A DNA stretch of 64,000 nucleotides from Korobacter sp963758505 (GTDB lineage: Bacteria > Acidobacteriota > Terriglobia > Terriglobales > Acidobacteriaceae), in NCBI GenBank assembly GCA_963758505.1, contig CAVWVJ010000001.1:1798001-1862000 (forward strand). Direction: 5' to 3'. Of the stretch, positions 42,601 through 51,463 are shown piece after piece (position 1 is the stretch's first letter; the number at the start of each line of letters is the position of its first letter). The position numbers were made by a program, and so were the translations under genes. A model generated the notes under the pieces. That model did not search any database. It saw nothing but the letters and a program-made list of their open reading frames with translations, and had not been told where the DNA came from.

Positions 42601-42801
42601 TTAGAGAGCCTGAACGTTTTCTGCCTGCCAACCCTTGGGTCCCTTCACCACGTTGAACTGCACCGCCTGGCCTTCCTGCAAGCTGCGGAAGCCATTGGCC
42701 TGGATGGCGGTGTGATGGACGAAAACGTCCTCACCGTTCTGACGGCTGATGAAGCCAAAACCCTTCGCATCGTTGAACCACTTCACTGTTCCTTGTTCCA
42801 T
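42601..42801 (-). CDS. Cold-shock family nucleic-acid-binding protein
   Basis: The 66-residue product is a complete cold-shock domain: GTVKWFNDAKGFGFI with the RNP1 motif KGFGFI, DVFVHHTAI as RNP2, and QAVQFNVVKGPKGWQAENV. It binds single-stranded RNA or DNA and acts as RNA chaperone. Members exist in several copies per genome, so it need not be cold-induced. It has its own terminator. Confidence 0.97.
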   Translation of the reverse strand: MEQGTVKWFNDAKGFGFISRQNGEDVFVHHTAIQANGFRSLQEGQAVQFNVVKGPKGWQAENVQAL

Positions 42802-43115
42802 TGAAAACTTCTCTTTTCTGTGTTGATTTACGTTGGATGGTGATCCGGTGTACTACGGGCAGGACTTGCTGTTCAGGCGAGATCTGCTGGTGGTGCCGAA
42901 TGAATCAAACGCATGAACATCATACCACGACTTGTCCACCACCCGGGCCGGCCTCCTGCATAGCTGCCTGCCTTTTCGCCCTAGTCCTTTCGAGGTACTC
43001 CACTTATCCCTTTTGGGATAGATCACATTCGGAACTCGCTCGCACAATGGTTACTTAGGTCAGTGGCTGGGTTCTCAGCCTTTCGTGTTAGAACCGAGTC
43101 GAGGAGAACGTAACT
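42802..43115. other. Divergent leader/promoter interval of the cold-shock gene and a small membrane gene
   Basis: About 310 bases separate the cold-shock start from the next plus-strand gene. On the minus strand TATGAT (around 42921) could be a -10 box giving a leader of roughly 110-120 bases, as cold-shock mRNAs often have, but no convincing -35 element is present. Nothing else is recognisable apart from the ribosome site GAGGAGA at 43101-43107. Confidence 0.35.
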
Positions 43116-43289
43116 GTGGCCCAACTCTGCTGGTTTTTCGCTGGCACTTCGTTCGGTCTTTTCACCGGAGTTTTGCTCGTCTGCCTGTTCAGCGTATCTG
43201 CGATCCCGCCAGCCCGCGAAGAAGAGGAGTTCCTGGAGCCGGAACCCCCTGGTCCGGATCCCGACAATCTGATCGTCATGCGCCACTAG
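43116..43289 (+). CDS. Small single-pass membrane protein (57 residues)
   Basis: GTG 43116 follows GAGGAGA with 8-base spacing. The product has one membrane helix (CWFFAGTSFGLFTGVLLVCL) and a short acidic, proline-rich tail (EEEEFLEPEPPGPDPDN). The ribosome site, the helix and the balanced amino-acid use support a real gene despite its length. The TAG stop is at 43287-43289. It is convergent to the next gene (11 bases apart). Function unknown; small acidic-tail membrane proteins often regulate larger complexes. Confidence 0.55.
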   Translation: MAQLCWFFAGTSFGLFTGVLLVCLFSVSAIPPAREEEEFLEPEPPGPDPDNLIVMRH

Positions 43290-43300
43290 CTTGAGCTTGG

Positions 43301-44593
43301 CTACTGCTTCCCCACCACTACCCGCGCCACCGCCAGCATGCTGATCGCCTGGGCCGAAGGGTCCGACAGCTTTTGTGCCCGTTGTAAGGCCGTAACCGGG
43401 TTCACCTGCGCCGCCGCCTCATTTACCTCTTCCACCACCGCTGGAGCGTCCACCGAACTGTCCGCCCGGTGGTTCCACACTTCTTCTAACGCCGAATAGG
43501 CAATGTCGAAATAGCGGTCTGCCATCTTCGCGTTTCCATCGCTGCCGGAGGCAAAACCATCCGCCGCCGCCTGCCGCGCACGCAGCGAGAGCGGCATCAT
43601 CTGCCGCAAGGCGTCGGTCTGGTCGTTGCCGCTGTTGTTCAGGGCGTCCAGCACCGAGACACTTTCCTCCTGCGGATGCTCGATCTCTCCCTGAGCGCCA
43701 GCCAGGGCCGCCGTCTGTTGGGCCATCACATCCGACGACAGAGCCTCCCCGTACGCCTTGTCTCCCAGCGCTTTCTTCATCGCATCCGTCGAAATGTTGA
43801 TCGCCACCGCCCGTTCGCCGCTGTCCGGCACCTTGCCGAGCCAGTCCAGAAGCTTGAGCCCAGCGTTCCTGGCAATGTCCTTGTCCAGCTCGGGAGCCAT
43901 GCGCTCGTACATAGCGGCGTAGTTCGGCGCCTCGGCCTTGTTCGCGGTTGCGTCCGAGGGTAACGACGAGAACATCTTTTCGAAGGTGCTTTGCGACCAG
44001 GCCGTCTTCACCCCGACCTTTTCCATCACCGCCAGGAGCCCTCGCGGAGCGATGACCCCCTGCGCCATTGCCGTTTCGAACTTCTGCTGGACGGGAACCA
44101 GTGCCTCTTTTGGACAGCTGGTTAAGGCGCCGATCAGCGACTGTTCTGCCTGTAACGCGGCGGTGGGAGGAATTCTCTCCGCGAAATTCGCCGCCGACGA
44201 GCAGTCCACCGCGCCTGTCGAGAGCATCGAAACCGCCGGCGTCTGTCCGGACGAAATCAATTCCGCCTCGATCTGCGCGCCCTCCTTGGCAAACTGCCGG
44301 GCCATTTTGTAGTCGATCGGGCTAATCACATTGGCAGCCGAGTTCAGCACTCGCAGGCGGTCCTGCGGATCCGGCTGCGGCAGCGCTACCGCGCTCTGTA
44401 CCACGTCCAGCACGAACTTCTTGCGACCGGCCTTTGCGGAATTCGTTTTCTGCGCTGGGCGCGCCGCCGCGGCGGGTTTCGCAACGTTCTTATTGGCTTC
44501 CTGATTGTTCTGGCCCTGCGCCAAACCCAGCGCCTGGAATGCTAAGAGTACCGGTATCAGATAAACGCAATTCTTCATGAAAAACTTCACCAT
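43301..44593 (-). CDS. Secreted helical protein of unknown function
   Basis: The 430-residue product has a signal peptide (VYLIPVLLAFQALGLAQ), an Asn/Lys/Ala/Pro-rich linker (NNQEANKNVAKPAAAARPAQ), and an otherwise alpha-helical body with Ala-rich repeats (ARNAGLKLLDWLGKVPDSG, RAVAINISTDAMKKALGDKAY) and a TPR-like C-terminal region (YFDIAYSALEEVWNHRADS). Two cysteines sit near residues 130-160. No family is recognised. Helical secreted proteins of this size may be periplasmic scaffolds. The gene ahead of it on the same strand is separated by a terminator. Confidence 0.65.
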   Translation of the reverse strand: MVKFFMKNCVYLIPVLLAFQALGLAQGQNNQEANKNVAKPAAAARPAQKTNSAKAGRKKFVLDVVQSAVALPQPDPQDRLRVLNSAANVISPIDYKMARQFAKEGAQIEAELISSGQTPAVSMLSTGAVDCSSAANFAERIPPTAALQAEQSLIGALTSCPKEALVPVQQKFETAMAQGVIAPRGLLAVMEKVGVKTAWSQSTFEKMFSSLPSDATANKAEAPNYAAMYERMAPELDKDIARNAGLKLLDWLGKVPDSGERAVAINISTDAMKKALGDKAYGEALSSDVMAQQTAALAGAQGEIEHPQEESVSVLDALNNSGNDQTDALRQMMPLSLRARQAAADGFASGSDGNAKMADRYFDIAYSALEEVWNHRADSSVDAPAVVEEVNEAAAQVNPVTALQRAQKLSDPSAQAISMLAVARVVVGKQ

Positions 44594-44610
44594 CTCACCC
44601 TAAAAGCTAT

Positions 44611-44643
44611 AAAGGGCGAAGGCCATAGAGGCCATCGCCCTTT
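44611..44643 (-). terminator. Two-part stem terminator between secreted-protein genes
   Basis: AAAGGGCGA (44611-44619) and TCGCCCTTT (44635-44643) pair over 9 bp, and inside them GGCC (44621-44624) and GGCC (44630-44633) pair around ATAGA. On the minus strand it follows the 44674 stop by 31 bases; the T tail is short (TTTATAGC). Confidence 0.6.
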
Positions 44644-44673
44644 AATTCTAAACCTGACCGCGGGAATGACGTT

Positions 44674-45387
44674 TTACCAATACTTCAGCGAAACCTTTTC
44701 GACCCAGGTCTGGTAAGCGGTCATGCTGCGGTTGCCATCCATCTGGAAGGCAACGTTGAGCTCTTTCGCACCGCTCGATTCGGGAGCGTAGGTGCGGTTG
44801 ATATAGTGCGTAGCGCCGTTGATCGTCACCGAGACGAACTTCACCTTGTTGGTGCTCGTCCGCTGGAACTGCAGCGTAATATGGTTCCACTTGTAGGCCG
44901 CCGGCCGTGCGCAGGCGATCCCTGTTTTTTGCCAGCGCGTGCCCACGTTCCAGACTTCATAGGTGTGCGATGCCATATCGCACTGTGTGCCGAAGACAAA
45001 GCGGTGGCCGGACCCCGATTGGTTCACATCGAACTCCAGGGACTGGGGAGCGGCGGGATTCTTCAGGTAGTAATACAGGTCGTAGGTGAAGTTATGGGCG
45101 TTCGGTTCGGCGCCCAGTTGCTTCCACCAGAGAGCGGCTCCATACGGGTGAGAGCCGCTGATCTTGAACTCCGCCGACTTGGCGCCCAGGGTTGGACTGG
45201 CAACGTTCTGAACCATGCTGTGCGGAATATTTGCACCTTTGCCTTTGGCGCCGGCGCATACGGAACAGGAATCCCATCCCGACATCTTTTCGATATAACT
45301 CTTTGTCGTTTGTGCAAAGCTGACGCTAGCGAACAGGAACATCAGGGTGGTAAGAAGGGCGGCTCGGATGAGGTTTGTCTTGACCAT
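44674..45387 (-). CDS. Secreted lectin-like beta-sandwich protein (putative)
   Basis: The 237-residue product has a signal peptide (LIRAALLTTLMFLFASVSFA). A small CSVC-like cluster follows (DSCSVCAGAKGKGAN), then strand-rich sequence with WWKQLGAEPNAHNFTYDLYYYL, ITLQFQRTSTNKVKFVSVTI and a C-terminal VAFQMDGNRSMTAYQTWVEK. The pattern YDLYYYLKNPAAPQSLEFDVNQ...GTRWQKTGIACARP resembles concanavalin-A-type secreted domains, but the match is loose. It is likely periplasmic or extracellular. Function unknown. Confidence 0.6.
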   Translation of the reverse strand: MVKTNLIRAALLTTLMFLFASVSFAQTTKSYIEKMSGWDSCSVCAGAKGKGANIPHSMVQNVASPTLGAKSAEFKISGSHPYGAALWWKQLGAEPNAHNFTYDLYYYLKNPAAPQSLEFDVNQSGSGHRFVFGTQCDMASHTYEVWNVGTRWQKTGIACARPAAYKWNHITLQFQRTSTNKVKFVSVTINGATHYINRTYAPESSGAKELNVAFQMDGNRSMTAYQTWVEKVSLKYW

Positions 45388-45902
45388 TTTTTGAACTCAG
45401 CTCCGGGGGGAATTTTGGTGTCTTTTCCGGTCGCTTCACTCCCAGCGCGGGGGGCCTGGCGCGTCGTTTCGCGTGAGGGAGTATTGCAACGCAATTCGGA
45501 CTCTAAAGACGCATCTACTCTGCCTCAATCAAAAAACCTTAGCGTTGTATCTTTTTGAAAAGGCAGTACTAGTCGGGGATTAAGGCGTGGCTTAGTACTT
45601 GCTTCTTCTCAGGTTCCCGAGCACCTGCCCAGCTGACACTTCCGCCCTCCAGAGAGCCCGTCAGGAGAGGCTTTCAGGCGATCGTTATCAGTTGAACAAC
45701 AGGTGAAAAATCACCTTAGATTTGGCCCTGAATCGATATTGCGGAAACAGAGCTCCTGGCTACCTTAATCCTCCGTAGCAGCTCTGCTTTCTCGATATCG
45801 TCCAGAACGTTGCCTCACGAGGAGATTTTTTTCGCAAGGATTTGAGGATGCGGCGAAGCCGCACTGCTTTTCCTCCCTTGAACAAAGGGCGAAAGAAAAT
45901 AA
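45388..45902. other. Interval without a convincing gene
   Basis: About 515 bases upstream of the secreted beta protein show no coding frame with a ribosome site. One hairpin, TGCGGC-GAA-GCCGCA (45849-45863), is followed by CTGCTTTTCC and might terminate plus-strand transcription. A minus-strand frame at 45760-46017 has basic, irregular composition and is not believed. Confidence 0.35.
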
Positions 45903-46112
45903 CTATTGCGCGCCGACCTTCCAATTCGCGGCAGCAAAGGTTTCGCAGTCGTGGACTGCAAATAGCTCGTTCACGTGAAGAGCCCTGTAGGTTTCCGTGA
46001 GACGAACCGACCAGCAACAGCGCTCGCAGTACCAGCCATTGAATGAGTCGGGGCGCGAGGCGTCAAGCGTCTGGAAAACGAGGCGGCGAGGATAGCGGAA
46101 CTGCAACGGCAT
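45903..46112 (-). CDS. Possible small cysteine-rich conserved protein
   Basis: A 69-residue frame from ATG 46112 reads PLQFRYPRRLVFQTLDAS, then FNGWYCERCCWSVRL and FAVHDCETFAAANWKV. The WYCExCCW and HDC..FA..NW pattern recalls short zinc-ribbon-like proteins of acidobacteria, from memory only. There is no clear ribosome site, so the call is tentative. The remaining 46113-46334 shows nothing. Confidence 0.4.
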   Translation of the reverse strand: MPLQFRYPRRLVFQTLDASRPDSFNGWYCERCCWSVRLTETYRALHVNELFAVHDCETFAAANWKVGAQ

Positions 46113-46334
46113 TGCGCCAAATAGCTATCACGAAATCAGACGCCACAAAGCTAAAATCCGATTTTTGTTCGGACTTCAGGACAACGGTCGAGCAACCCTA
46201 AGGTGCTGGCTTTGTCAAAGGGATAATTCCGTCTTTTGAACCTTAGCGTAGATCTTCCTTGCACTCAATATTTTGCGCAGCTTACACCGTGCAAAAAATC
46301 GAAAATGCACAAGCAAGGCATCCGCCGGGAATCG

Positions 46335-47315
46335 CTAAGAGAACAGGGCTCGCTGTGCCGCCCGAAGCTCCGCCACGATCTCTTTCGCCGCCTGACGTGC
46401 GCGCTCGGGGTCGCCGGGAGGAAATGAGATCGCGCCGACGCGGGCGTGGCCGCCGCCTCCGTAGCGCTCGCAGATCTTCGCCAGGTTCACCATCTTCTCT
46501 TCCGGGGTGGTCGTCCACGGATTCGATCCCACTGAAACCTTCATGCGGAAGCTGCTCTTGCTGAGCCCGACGCTATAGGTGCACTCCGGGTGCAGATAGT
46601 ACGGGATGAACTTGTTGTAGCCTTCCAACTCCTGGTCGGTCACGTCGAAGAAGACAGTGCCGTCCTCGCTCTCTGCCCGGCTGCGCACGATCTCGATGGA
46701 TTTCCAATGCCGTTCCATGAGCCGCGGGATGCGCTCAGCGACGAAGGGCAGTTCAATTACCTGGGCGAGCGGTTCATACGCCAGGTGGGGGATGATCTTC
46801 GGCACGTAGCCTTCGTCCTGCGCGGATTCGATCACCATGGTGAGCTTCATCGCCGGCTGTTTCATCTCGACGGCCGTCTGGGCATCTTTGTAGAGCGCGC
46901 CGTCGATCGTATCGGCCCAGTCCACCAGTTCGGCCACCTTGGAAACGTCGAAGCCGAAGCGGGTCTCCGCCACGGTGGCGATAAACTTGGTGCACGACTT
47001 GAAATCGGGGTCGTAGAACATTTTGGCGCTGGTCTGGGTTTCGAAATGTTCGGCGTCGGCCGGGGTAAGGAAAGCGCTCTGATGATGATCGAACCACCAG
47101 GTGATCTTGGGAGAGGCAGAATATTTGAAATCCACAATCGCGTTTTCGTCGCCGTCGAACTGCTTCTCGTCAAAAAGCGCTCCGGCGCGGTGTACCAGCC
47201 CGGTGAACTCGAAGTCCACGTTTTCGCGAATCCGCTCGCGGTAAAAACGGCTGAACAGCGAAGCCGATGACGCCCCATCGAAACAACGATCGTGGTAGAA
47301 CACCCGAATTCTCAC
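46335..47315 (-). CDS. DHH-superfamily phosphoesterase
   Basis: The 326-residue product begins MRIRVFYHDRCFDGASSASLF, where HDRCFDG replaces the usual HxNPDxD metal motif, and continues with WFDHHQSAF (the DHH signature) near residue 77. The C-terminal domain has RYGGGGHARVGAISFPPG, the GGGHxxAxG-type substrate-binding motif of the DHHA1 domain. It hydrolyses a phosphodiester or phosphate such as c-di-AMP, nanoRNA or a polyphosphate, but the substrate cannot be chosen. It has no closely linked neighbour. Confidence 0.85.
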   Translation of the reverse strand: MRIRVFYHDRCFDGASSASLFSRFYRERIRENVDFEFTGLVHRAGALFDEKQFDGDENAIVDFKYSASPKITWWFDHHQSAFLTPADAEHFETQTSAKMFYDPDFKSCTKFIATVAETRFGFDVSKVAELVDWADTIDGALYKDAQTAVEMKQPAMKLTMVIESAQDEGYVPKIIPHLAYEPLAQVIELPFVAERIPRLMERHWKSIEIVRSRAESEDGTVFFDVTDQELEGYNKFIPYYLHPECTYSVGLSKSSFRMKVSVGSNPWTTTPEEKMVNLAKICERYGGGGHARVGAISFPPGDPERARQAAKEIVAELRAAQRALFS

Positions 47316-47505
47316 AACTGGTCCTTTTAAACCGCCCCGCGAGTAGCCCCACAGAGGTCATCGGTCGAAGAGTGAAAAGCTAATAGGAATGACATTTTGA
47401 GAGTACTCCTGTCAAGGACGCGAAGTCTGTTGACCGTGCTTCGATAAGCCGATAAAGTTTCGCGTCTCCGGTACTCGGCACCGGGCATAACTTCCTGGAG
47501 GATTT

Positions 47506-47946
47506 GTGTACTGTTCAAAGTGCGGCACCCGCAATGACGACACCGCCACCACGTGCATCCAGTGCGGCAACGTACTGCCGGCAGCGAACCTGAATGTCCC
47601 TCCGCCCTCCCAACCGCCGCCTATGCCGCAATCGTACCAGCAGGCTCCCGTTGCTCAGTCTTATTCGTCTGCGCCACCAGGGGCGCAAAGCATTCCCAAT
47701 TATCTCGTGCAGGCGATCCTGGTCACCTTCTTCTGCTGCCTGCCGCTCGGGATTGTCTCGATCATCTTTGCCGCCCAAGTCAACTCCAAGCTGGCAGTGG
47801 GAGATGTCCAAGGCGCGCTCGCTTCTTCCCGGCAGGCCAAACAATGGGCGTGGATCGCCTTTGGCGTGGGCGCCGGGTGCATCCTCATCTACATCCTGCT
47901 CATGGTTCTTGGATTGGCGGCGAGTATCGCGAGACATGCGCACTGA
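47506..47946 (+). CDS. Zinc-ribbon plus CD225/dispanin-type membrane protein
   Basis: GTG 47506 is preceded by GGAGGATTT. The 146-residue product has an N-terminal zinc ribbon (YCSKCGTRNDDTATTCIQCG), a Pro/Gln/Ser-rich linker, and two membrane helices (LVQAILVTFFCCLPLGIVSIIFAAQV and WIAFGVGAGCILIYILLMVL). The first helix with FCCLPLGIVSIIFA and the intracellular loop ALASSRQAKQW match the CD225 (interferon-induced transmembrane-like) pattern. Bacterial members have no known function. It overlaps the DUF2752 gene by 11 bases, suggesting a pair acting at the membrane. Confidence 0.85.
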   Translation: MYCSKCGTRNDDTATTCIQCGNVLPAANLNVPPPSQPPPMPQSYQQAPVAQSYSSAPPGAQSIPNYLVQAILVTFFCCLPLGIVSIIFAAQVNSKLAVGDVQGALASSRQAKQWAWIAFGVGAGCILIYILLMVLGLAASIARHAH

Positions 47947-48355
47947 ATCCATCGGTAGCGAGACGCGGCTCGCAATTCTTAGTGCGGGGGTGCTGGGAGG
48001 GCTGGCTGCGTTGGTCACGGTCGCCAAGCCCGGGCACGCTGCCCTGCTTCCACCCTGCCCCCTGCATGCGCTCACGGGCTTCTTCTGTCCCGGTTGTGGC
48101 ACCACCCGCGCGCTTTACCTCCTCGTCCATGGCCATCCGCTGGCAGCCTTTGGAGAAAACGCCATCTCGGTGCTCTTGCTGCCGTTCCTGCTCTACGAAC
48201 TCGGCGCGACCCTGACGCACCGGTGGAGGCCCCTCAGCCCAAGATTCGCGCCCCGTACTCTCTGGATTTTTTTGGCTATCGTTCTTGTGTTTGCCGTGTT
48301 GCGCAACCTTCCGTTCTTCCCCTTTAGCATGCTCGCGCCGACGGACCTTCCCTGA
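47936..48355 (+). CDS. DUF2752 membrane protein
   Basis: ATG 47936 lies inside the end of the preceding gene. The 139-residue product has three hydrophobic segments and the DUF2752 hallmark CPLHALTGFFCPGCGTTRAL, in which two cysteine pairs and FxCPGCGxTRA may bind a metal. It continues with HGHPLAAFGENAISVLLLPFLLY and LWIFLAIVLVFAVLRNL. The family is uncharacterised and in many bacteria is adjacent to CD225-type genes, as here. Confidence 0.9.
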   Translation: MRTESIGSETRLAILSAGVLGGLAALVTVAKPGHAALLPPCPLHALTGFFCPGCGTTRALYLLVHGHPLAAFGENAISVLLLPFLLYELGATLTHRWRPLSPRFAPRTLWIFLAIVLVFAVLRNLPFFPFSMLAPTDLP

Positions 48356-48362
48356 AAAGCAA

Positions 48363-48385
48363 AACGCCCGCGCGAGGCGGGCGTT
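48363..48385 (-). terminator. Terminator between convergent genes
   Basis: AACGCCCGC (48363-48371) and GCGGGCGTT (48377-48385) form a perfect 9-bp stem with a 5-base loop. On the minus strand the tail is TTGCTTTTC, so it suits the gene at 48410; it can also act on the plus-strand gene. Confidence 0.8.
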
Positions 48386-48409
48386 CCCATGGAAATCGAA
48401 GGCTAAGCG

Positions 48410-48913
48410 TTAGACCTGTTTGTCCGCGAGGGCGCCGACGATCGGCAGATGCGTCGTCTGCATGCCGTACGCTTTGATCATCATCATGATGAACAGCACC
48501 AGGCTGCCGAGCCAGATGAGCAACTCGATGATCGCGGCTATCGCCACCAGGGGGAAGAAGATCGCACCCAGGACCATGTTGATGATCATGAACGAGATGC
48601 CCAGCGCGAACATGGCTCCGCAGAGGAACAGCGACTGGAAAGCGTGAAAGCGAATGAATTTGTTAGTTTTGTACGGATCGACGACCAGGAAGATGATGTC
48701 GGCAATCAGCCCGACCGGCGAATAGCAAAGCAGTCCGGCAACATTGTCACTGAGACCGGATGCGGGTGCTGCGGCTGCTACCGGGGCCACGCCGACGGCT
48801 GGTGCCGGTGCTGCGGCCGCGCCACTCATCGTCGCCCCCATCGGTTTTCCGCAGGATGCGCAGAATGTCGCACCATCTGCCACTTGGGTTCCACAACCTG
48901 GACAAAACGCCAT
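48410..48913 (-). CDS. Zinc-ribbon plus DUF4870-type membrane protein
   Basis: The 167-residue product begins with a zinc ribbon (AFCPGCGTQVADGATFCASCGKP), a low-complexity Ala/Pro linker, and then the DUF4870 pattern with GLLCYSPVGLIADIIFLVVDPYKTNKFIRFHAFQSLFL, in which FIRFHAxQSL is the family signature. Three membrane helices follow. Function is unknown. It sits next to another zinc-ribbon membrane gene in opposite orientation, so this region gathers zinc-ribbon membrane proteins. Confidence 0.85.
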   Translation of the reverse strand: MAFCPGCGTQVADGATFCASCGKPMGATMSGAAAAPAPAVGVAPVAAAAPASGLSDNVAGLLCYSPVGLIADIIFLVVDPYKTNKFIRFHAFQSLFLCGAMFALGISFMIINMVLGAIFFPLVAIAAIIELLIWLGSLVLFIMMMIKAYGMQTTHLPIVGALADKQV

Positions 48914-49227
48914 CGTACCCCTCCTCGAATTCCCGTGGATTTACGCTTGAGATCGGAAAGCCTGTGAAAGCCGGAGCAGCGCCAAAACGTGCTGCTTTCG
49001 TGTTCCGCGCACAATATCAAAATCCTCTTCCAGCCGCAAAGTAAATTGCAAGTGATTGCAACATTGGCGGCTGTTGATGGAATTACGCGCAGGAGTGGTT
49101 TTTGGATGAGGGACGACGGCAATCTCCGCTTTCCCACCTTAGCCCCGGCACGGTAAACTATTGGTTTCCTTCGCCCAGCGAACCAGCCGCAGGGTTTGCG
49201 CGGGGGACCCAGACCCCGAGGTGTTGC
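48914..49227. promoter_or_regulatory. Divergent promoter interval with a TTGCAA repeat
   Basis: Between the DUF4870-type gene and the DAHP synthase gene, TTGCAA occurs at 49046-49051 and again at 49056-49061 with a 4-base spacing; each half is palindromic, so the pair could be an operator. The aroF start at 49228 has GAGGTG upstream. No leader peptide or attenuator is visible. Confidence 0.3.
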
Positions 49228-50292
49228 ATGCTAGTCGTAATGAACGCGCACGCCACTGAAGACCAGGTGCGCGCGGTCTGCAAAAGAATTGAAGAGCTGG
49301 GCTTTCGCCCCCATCCGATTCCTGGCGCACAGCGCACCGCCATCGGCATTACCGGCAACGAAGGAGCCGTAGATCCCGGCACCCTGGACGAGCTACCAGG
49401 CGTAGTCGAAGTCATCCGCGTCAGCAAACCGTACAAGCTGGTCAGCCGCGATGTGAAGGACGACCCCACCATTATCAGTTTTGCGAATGGGGCCAGCATA
49501 GGAGGTACGGAGCTCGGCATCATCGCCGGGCCGTGCGCGATCGAGAACCGGAAGCAGGCATTCGCCATTGCCGAACACGTGGCACGCTCTGGCGTGCGCT
49601 TCTTCCGTGGAGGCGCCTACAAGCCACGCACCTCGCCCTACACATTCCAGGGTCTCGGCGAAGCAGGCTTGAAGATCATGGCAGAGATCCGCGACCAGTT
49701 CGGGTTGCTGATCGTTACCGAGGCGGTGGATAACGAATCGCTTGAACTGGTAGAGCGCTATGCCGATGTGATCCAGATCGGGGCGCGCAACATGCAGAAC
49801 TTCTCCCTCTTAAAGAAAGCCGGACGGGCGCGCAAGCCGGTACTGCTGAAGCGCGGTATGTCGGCGACGCTGGAAGAGTTCCTGATGGCCGGCGAGTACG
49901 TGATGAGCGAGGGCAATTACAACGTCATCCTTTGCGAGCGCGGCGTCCGGACCTTCGCCGATCACACGCGCAACACGCTCGATCTCAGCGTTGTGCCCGC
50001 CGTCCACCGGCTGAGCCACTTGCCGATCCTGGTCGATCCGAGCCACGGCACGGGCGTCCGCAGCAAGGTAACGCCGCTCTCGCGGGCGGCAGTGGCGGTA
50101 GGCGCAGACGGCCTGATCGTCGAGGTGCACAACGAACCCGACCGTGCCCTCTCCGATGGCAAGCAGTCGCTTTATCTCGACCAATTCGACGAGTTATTGC
50201 ACCAGGTGCGACAGATTGCGCCCGTGGTACAGCGCAGCGTCGCCGACCCTCAGGCGGTGTCGCCGCCACTGGATGCGGCAAGCACCCGATGA
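49228..50292 (+). CDS. aroF: 3-deoxy-7-phosphoheptulonate (DAHP) synthase, AroF type with N-terminal ferredoxin-like domain
   Basis: ATG 49228 follows GAGGTG. The 354-residue product has an N-terminal regulatory domain of about 70 residues (LVVMNAHATEDQVRAVCKRIEELGFRPHP) and a TIM-barrel catalytic core. Active-site motifs are GPCAIENRKQA, FFRGGAYKPRTSPYTFQG, IQIGARNMQNF, LLKRGMSATLEEFLMAGEY and LVDPSHGTG. It condenses PEP and erythrose-4-phosphate as the first step of aromatic amino acid synthesis, and the N-terminal domain probably senses aromatic amino acids. The next gene overlaps its stop by 4 bases. Confidence 0.95.
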   Translation: MLVVMNAHATEDQVRAVCKRIEELGFRPHPIPGAQRTAIGITGNEGAVDPGTLDELPGVVEVIRVSKPYKLVSRDVKDDPTIISFANGASIGGTELGIIAGPCAIENRKQAFAIAEHVARSGVRFFRGGAYKPRTSPYTFQGLGEAGLKIMAEIRDQFGLLIVTEAVDNESLELVERYADVIQIGARNMQNFSLLKKAGRARKPVLLKRGMSATLEEFLMAGEYVMSEGNYNVILCERGVRTFADHTRNTLDLSVVPAVHRLSHLPILVDPSHGTGVRSKVTPLSRAAVAVGADGLIVEVHNEPDRALSDGKQSLYLDQFDELLHQVRQIAPVVQRSVADPQAVSPPLDAASTR

Positions 50293-51461
50293 AGATTGTG
50301 CGCTCGTGGGTTGTGGGCTCCTTCCTTCGCCGCGTGCTTTTCGCCGTTGCGCTCTCCTCAATCGCGCTGTTGACCGGTTGTCGCGGCGATTCCACGAATG
50401 ATGCGAACTATCACGAATACGCCTACGTCTCAAATGGCAAGAGCGACACCGTCAGTGTGCTCGATGCGCGCTACTTCCGGTCGGTGAAGACGATTAACGT
50501 CGGTCGCGGGCCGACGGGAGTAGCGGTCAATCCGCGGAGTAACGAGGTGTACATCGTGAACACGGATTCCGGCTCGGTGTCGGTCATCGATGCTGAGACC
50601 AACCAGGTCGTGGCCATCATCGCGGTGGGCCATACGCCCTACTTCATCTCGGTCTCCGCCGACGGCAAATGGGGATACGTGGCCAACGCCGGGTCCGACA
50701 GCGTCTCCGTCCTTGATCTTGAGAAACATACCGTCTGGAAAACGATTCCCGTCGGCGGGGGTGCGGGAGTCGCCCAGGTTTCGCCGGACGGAGCCACCGT
50801 GGTCGTTTCGAACCGGCTTGGCAACTCCGTTTCATTGATCGATGCGCCAAAAGGCACCGTACGCGCCACGCTGAATGTCTGCCGGGAGCCCCAGGACATC
50901 GCGGTCCTGAAGGACTCGAGCAAGGCCTTTGTTGCGTGCCCGGCGGCCAACGAAGTCGCGGCCATCGACTTGAAGCGAAGCAAGGTGCTGTCGCTTCTCC
51001 AAGTCGGCGGATCTCCGATACAACTCACTCTCAAACCGGACGGTGGCGAAATTTTCGTGAGCAACTTCGACTCTAACAACATCTCTTCGATTGAGACATC
51101 AACCAACGAAGTGGGTGGCTCGTTCCCGATCGGCGAGCATCCCGCGCACTCGGTGACGACCAACGACAACTCGTTGCTCTATGTCAGCGACTTCGGCTCC
51201 GATTCGGTTTCCGTGTACAGCATTGACGATGGACGGGCGATCGACTCCATCCAGGTTGGGAGCCAGCCCGATGCATTGGCGTTCACCACGGATGAATCGC
51301 ATCTCCTGGTCGTGAATACCCGTTCGGGAGATGTCGCGGTTGTGCGCACCGTCAAGACACGCGAGAATTCGAAGATCAGCCGCGACCGCGCTCTCGTCAC
51401 CATGATCCCCGTCGGGGCACAACCGAATGCCATCGCCATCAAGGCATTCACCTCTAGATAG
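50289..51461 (+). CDS. YVTN/YncE-type beta-propeller lipoprotein
   Basis: ATG 50289 overlaps the aroF stop (ATGA). The 390-residue product has a lipoprotein signal with LLTGC as lipobox near residue 30, and seven-bladed propeller repeats of the YncE type: SNGKSDTVSVLDARYFRSVKTINVG, PTGVAVNPRSNEVYIVNTDSGSVSVIDAETNQV, DIAVLKDSSKAFVACP. The repeats hold few cysteines. Such proteins sit at the envelope as binding platforms. It is odd that it is translation-coupled to DAHP synthase, an enzyme of cytosolic metabolism; the coupling may just save space. Confidence 0.9.
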   Translation: MKIVRSWVVGSFLRRVLFAVALSSIALLTGCRGDSTNDANYHEYAYVSNGKSDTVSVLDARYFRSVKTINVGRGPTGVAVNPRSNEVYIVNTDSGSVSVIDAETNQVVAIIAVGHTPYFISVSADGKWGYVANAGSDSVSVLDLEKHTVWKTIPVGGGAGVAQVSPDGATVVVSNRLGNSVSLIDAPKGTVRATLNVCREPQDIAVLKDSSKAFVACPAANEVAAIDLKRSKVLSLLQVGGSPIQLTLKPDGGEIFVSNFDSNNISSIETSTNEVGGSFPIGEHPAHSVTTNDNSLLYVSDFGSDSVSVYSIDDGRAIDSIQVGSQPDALAFTTDESHLLVVNTRSGDVAVVRTVKTRENSKISRDRALVTMIPVGAQPNAIAIKAFTSR

Positions 51462-51463
51462 CT

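Noticed and set aside
45760..46017. 85-codon minus-strand frame
   Set aside because: No ribosome site, irregular basic composition, and it overlaps a better candidate (45903-46112).
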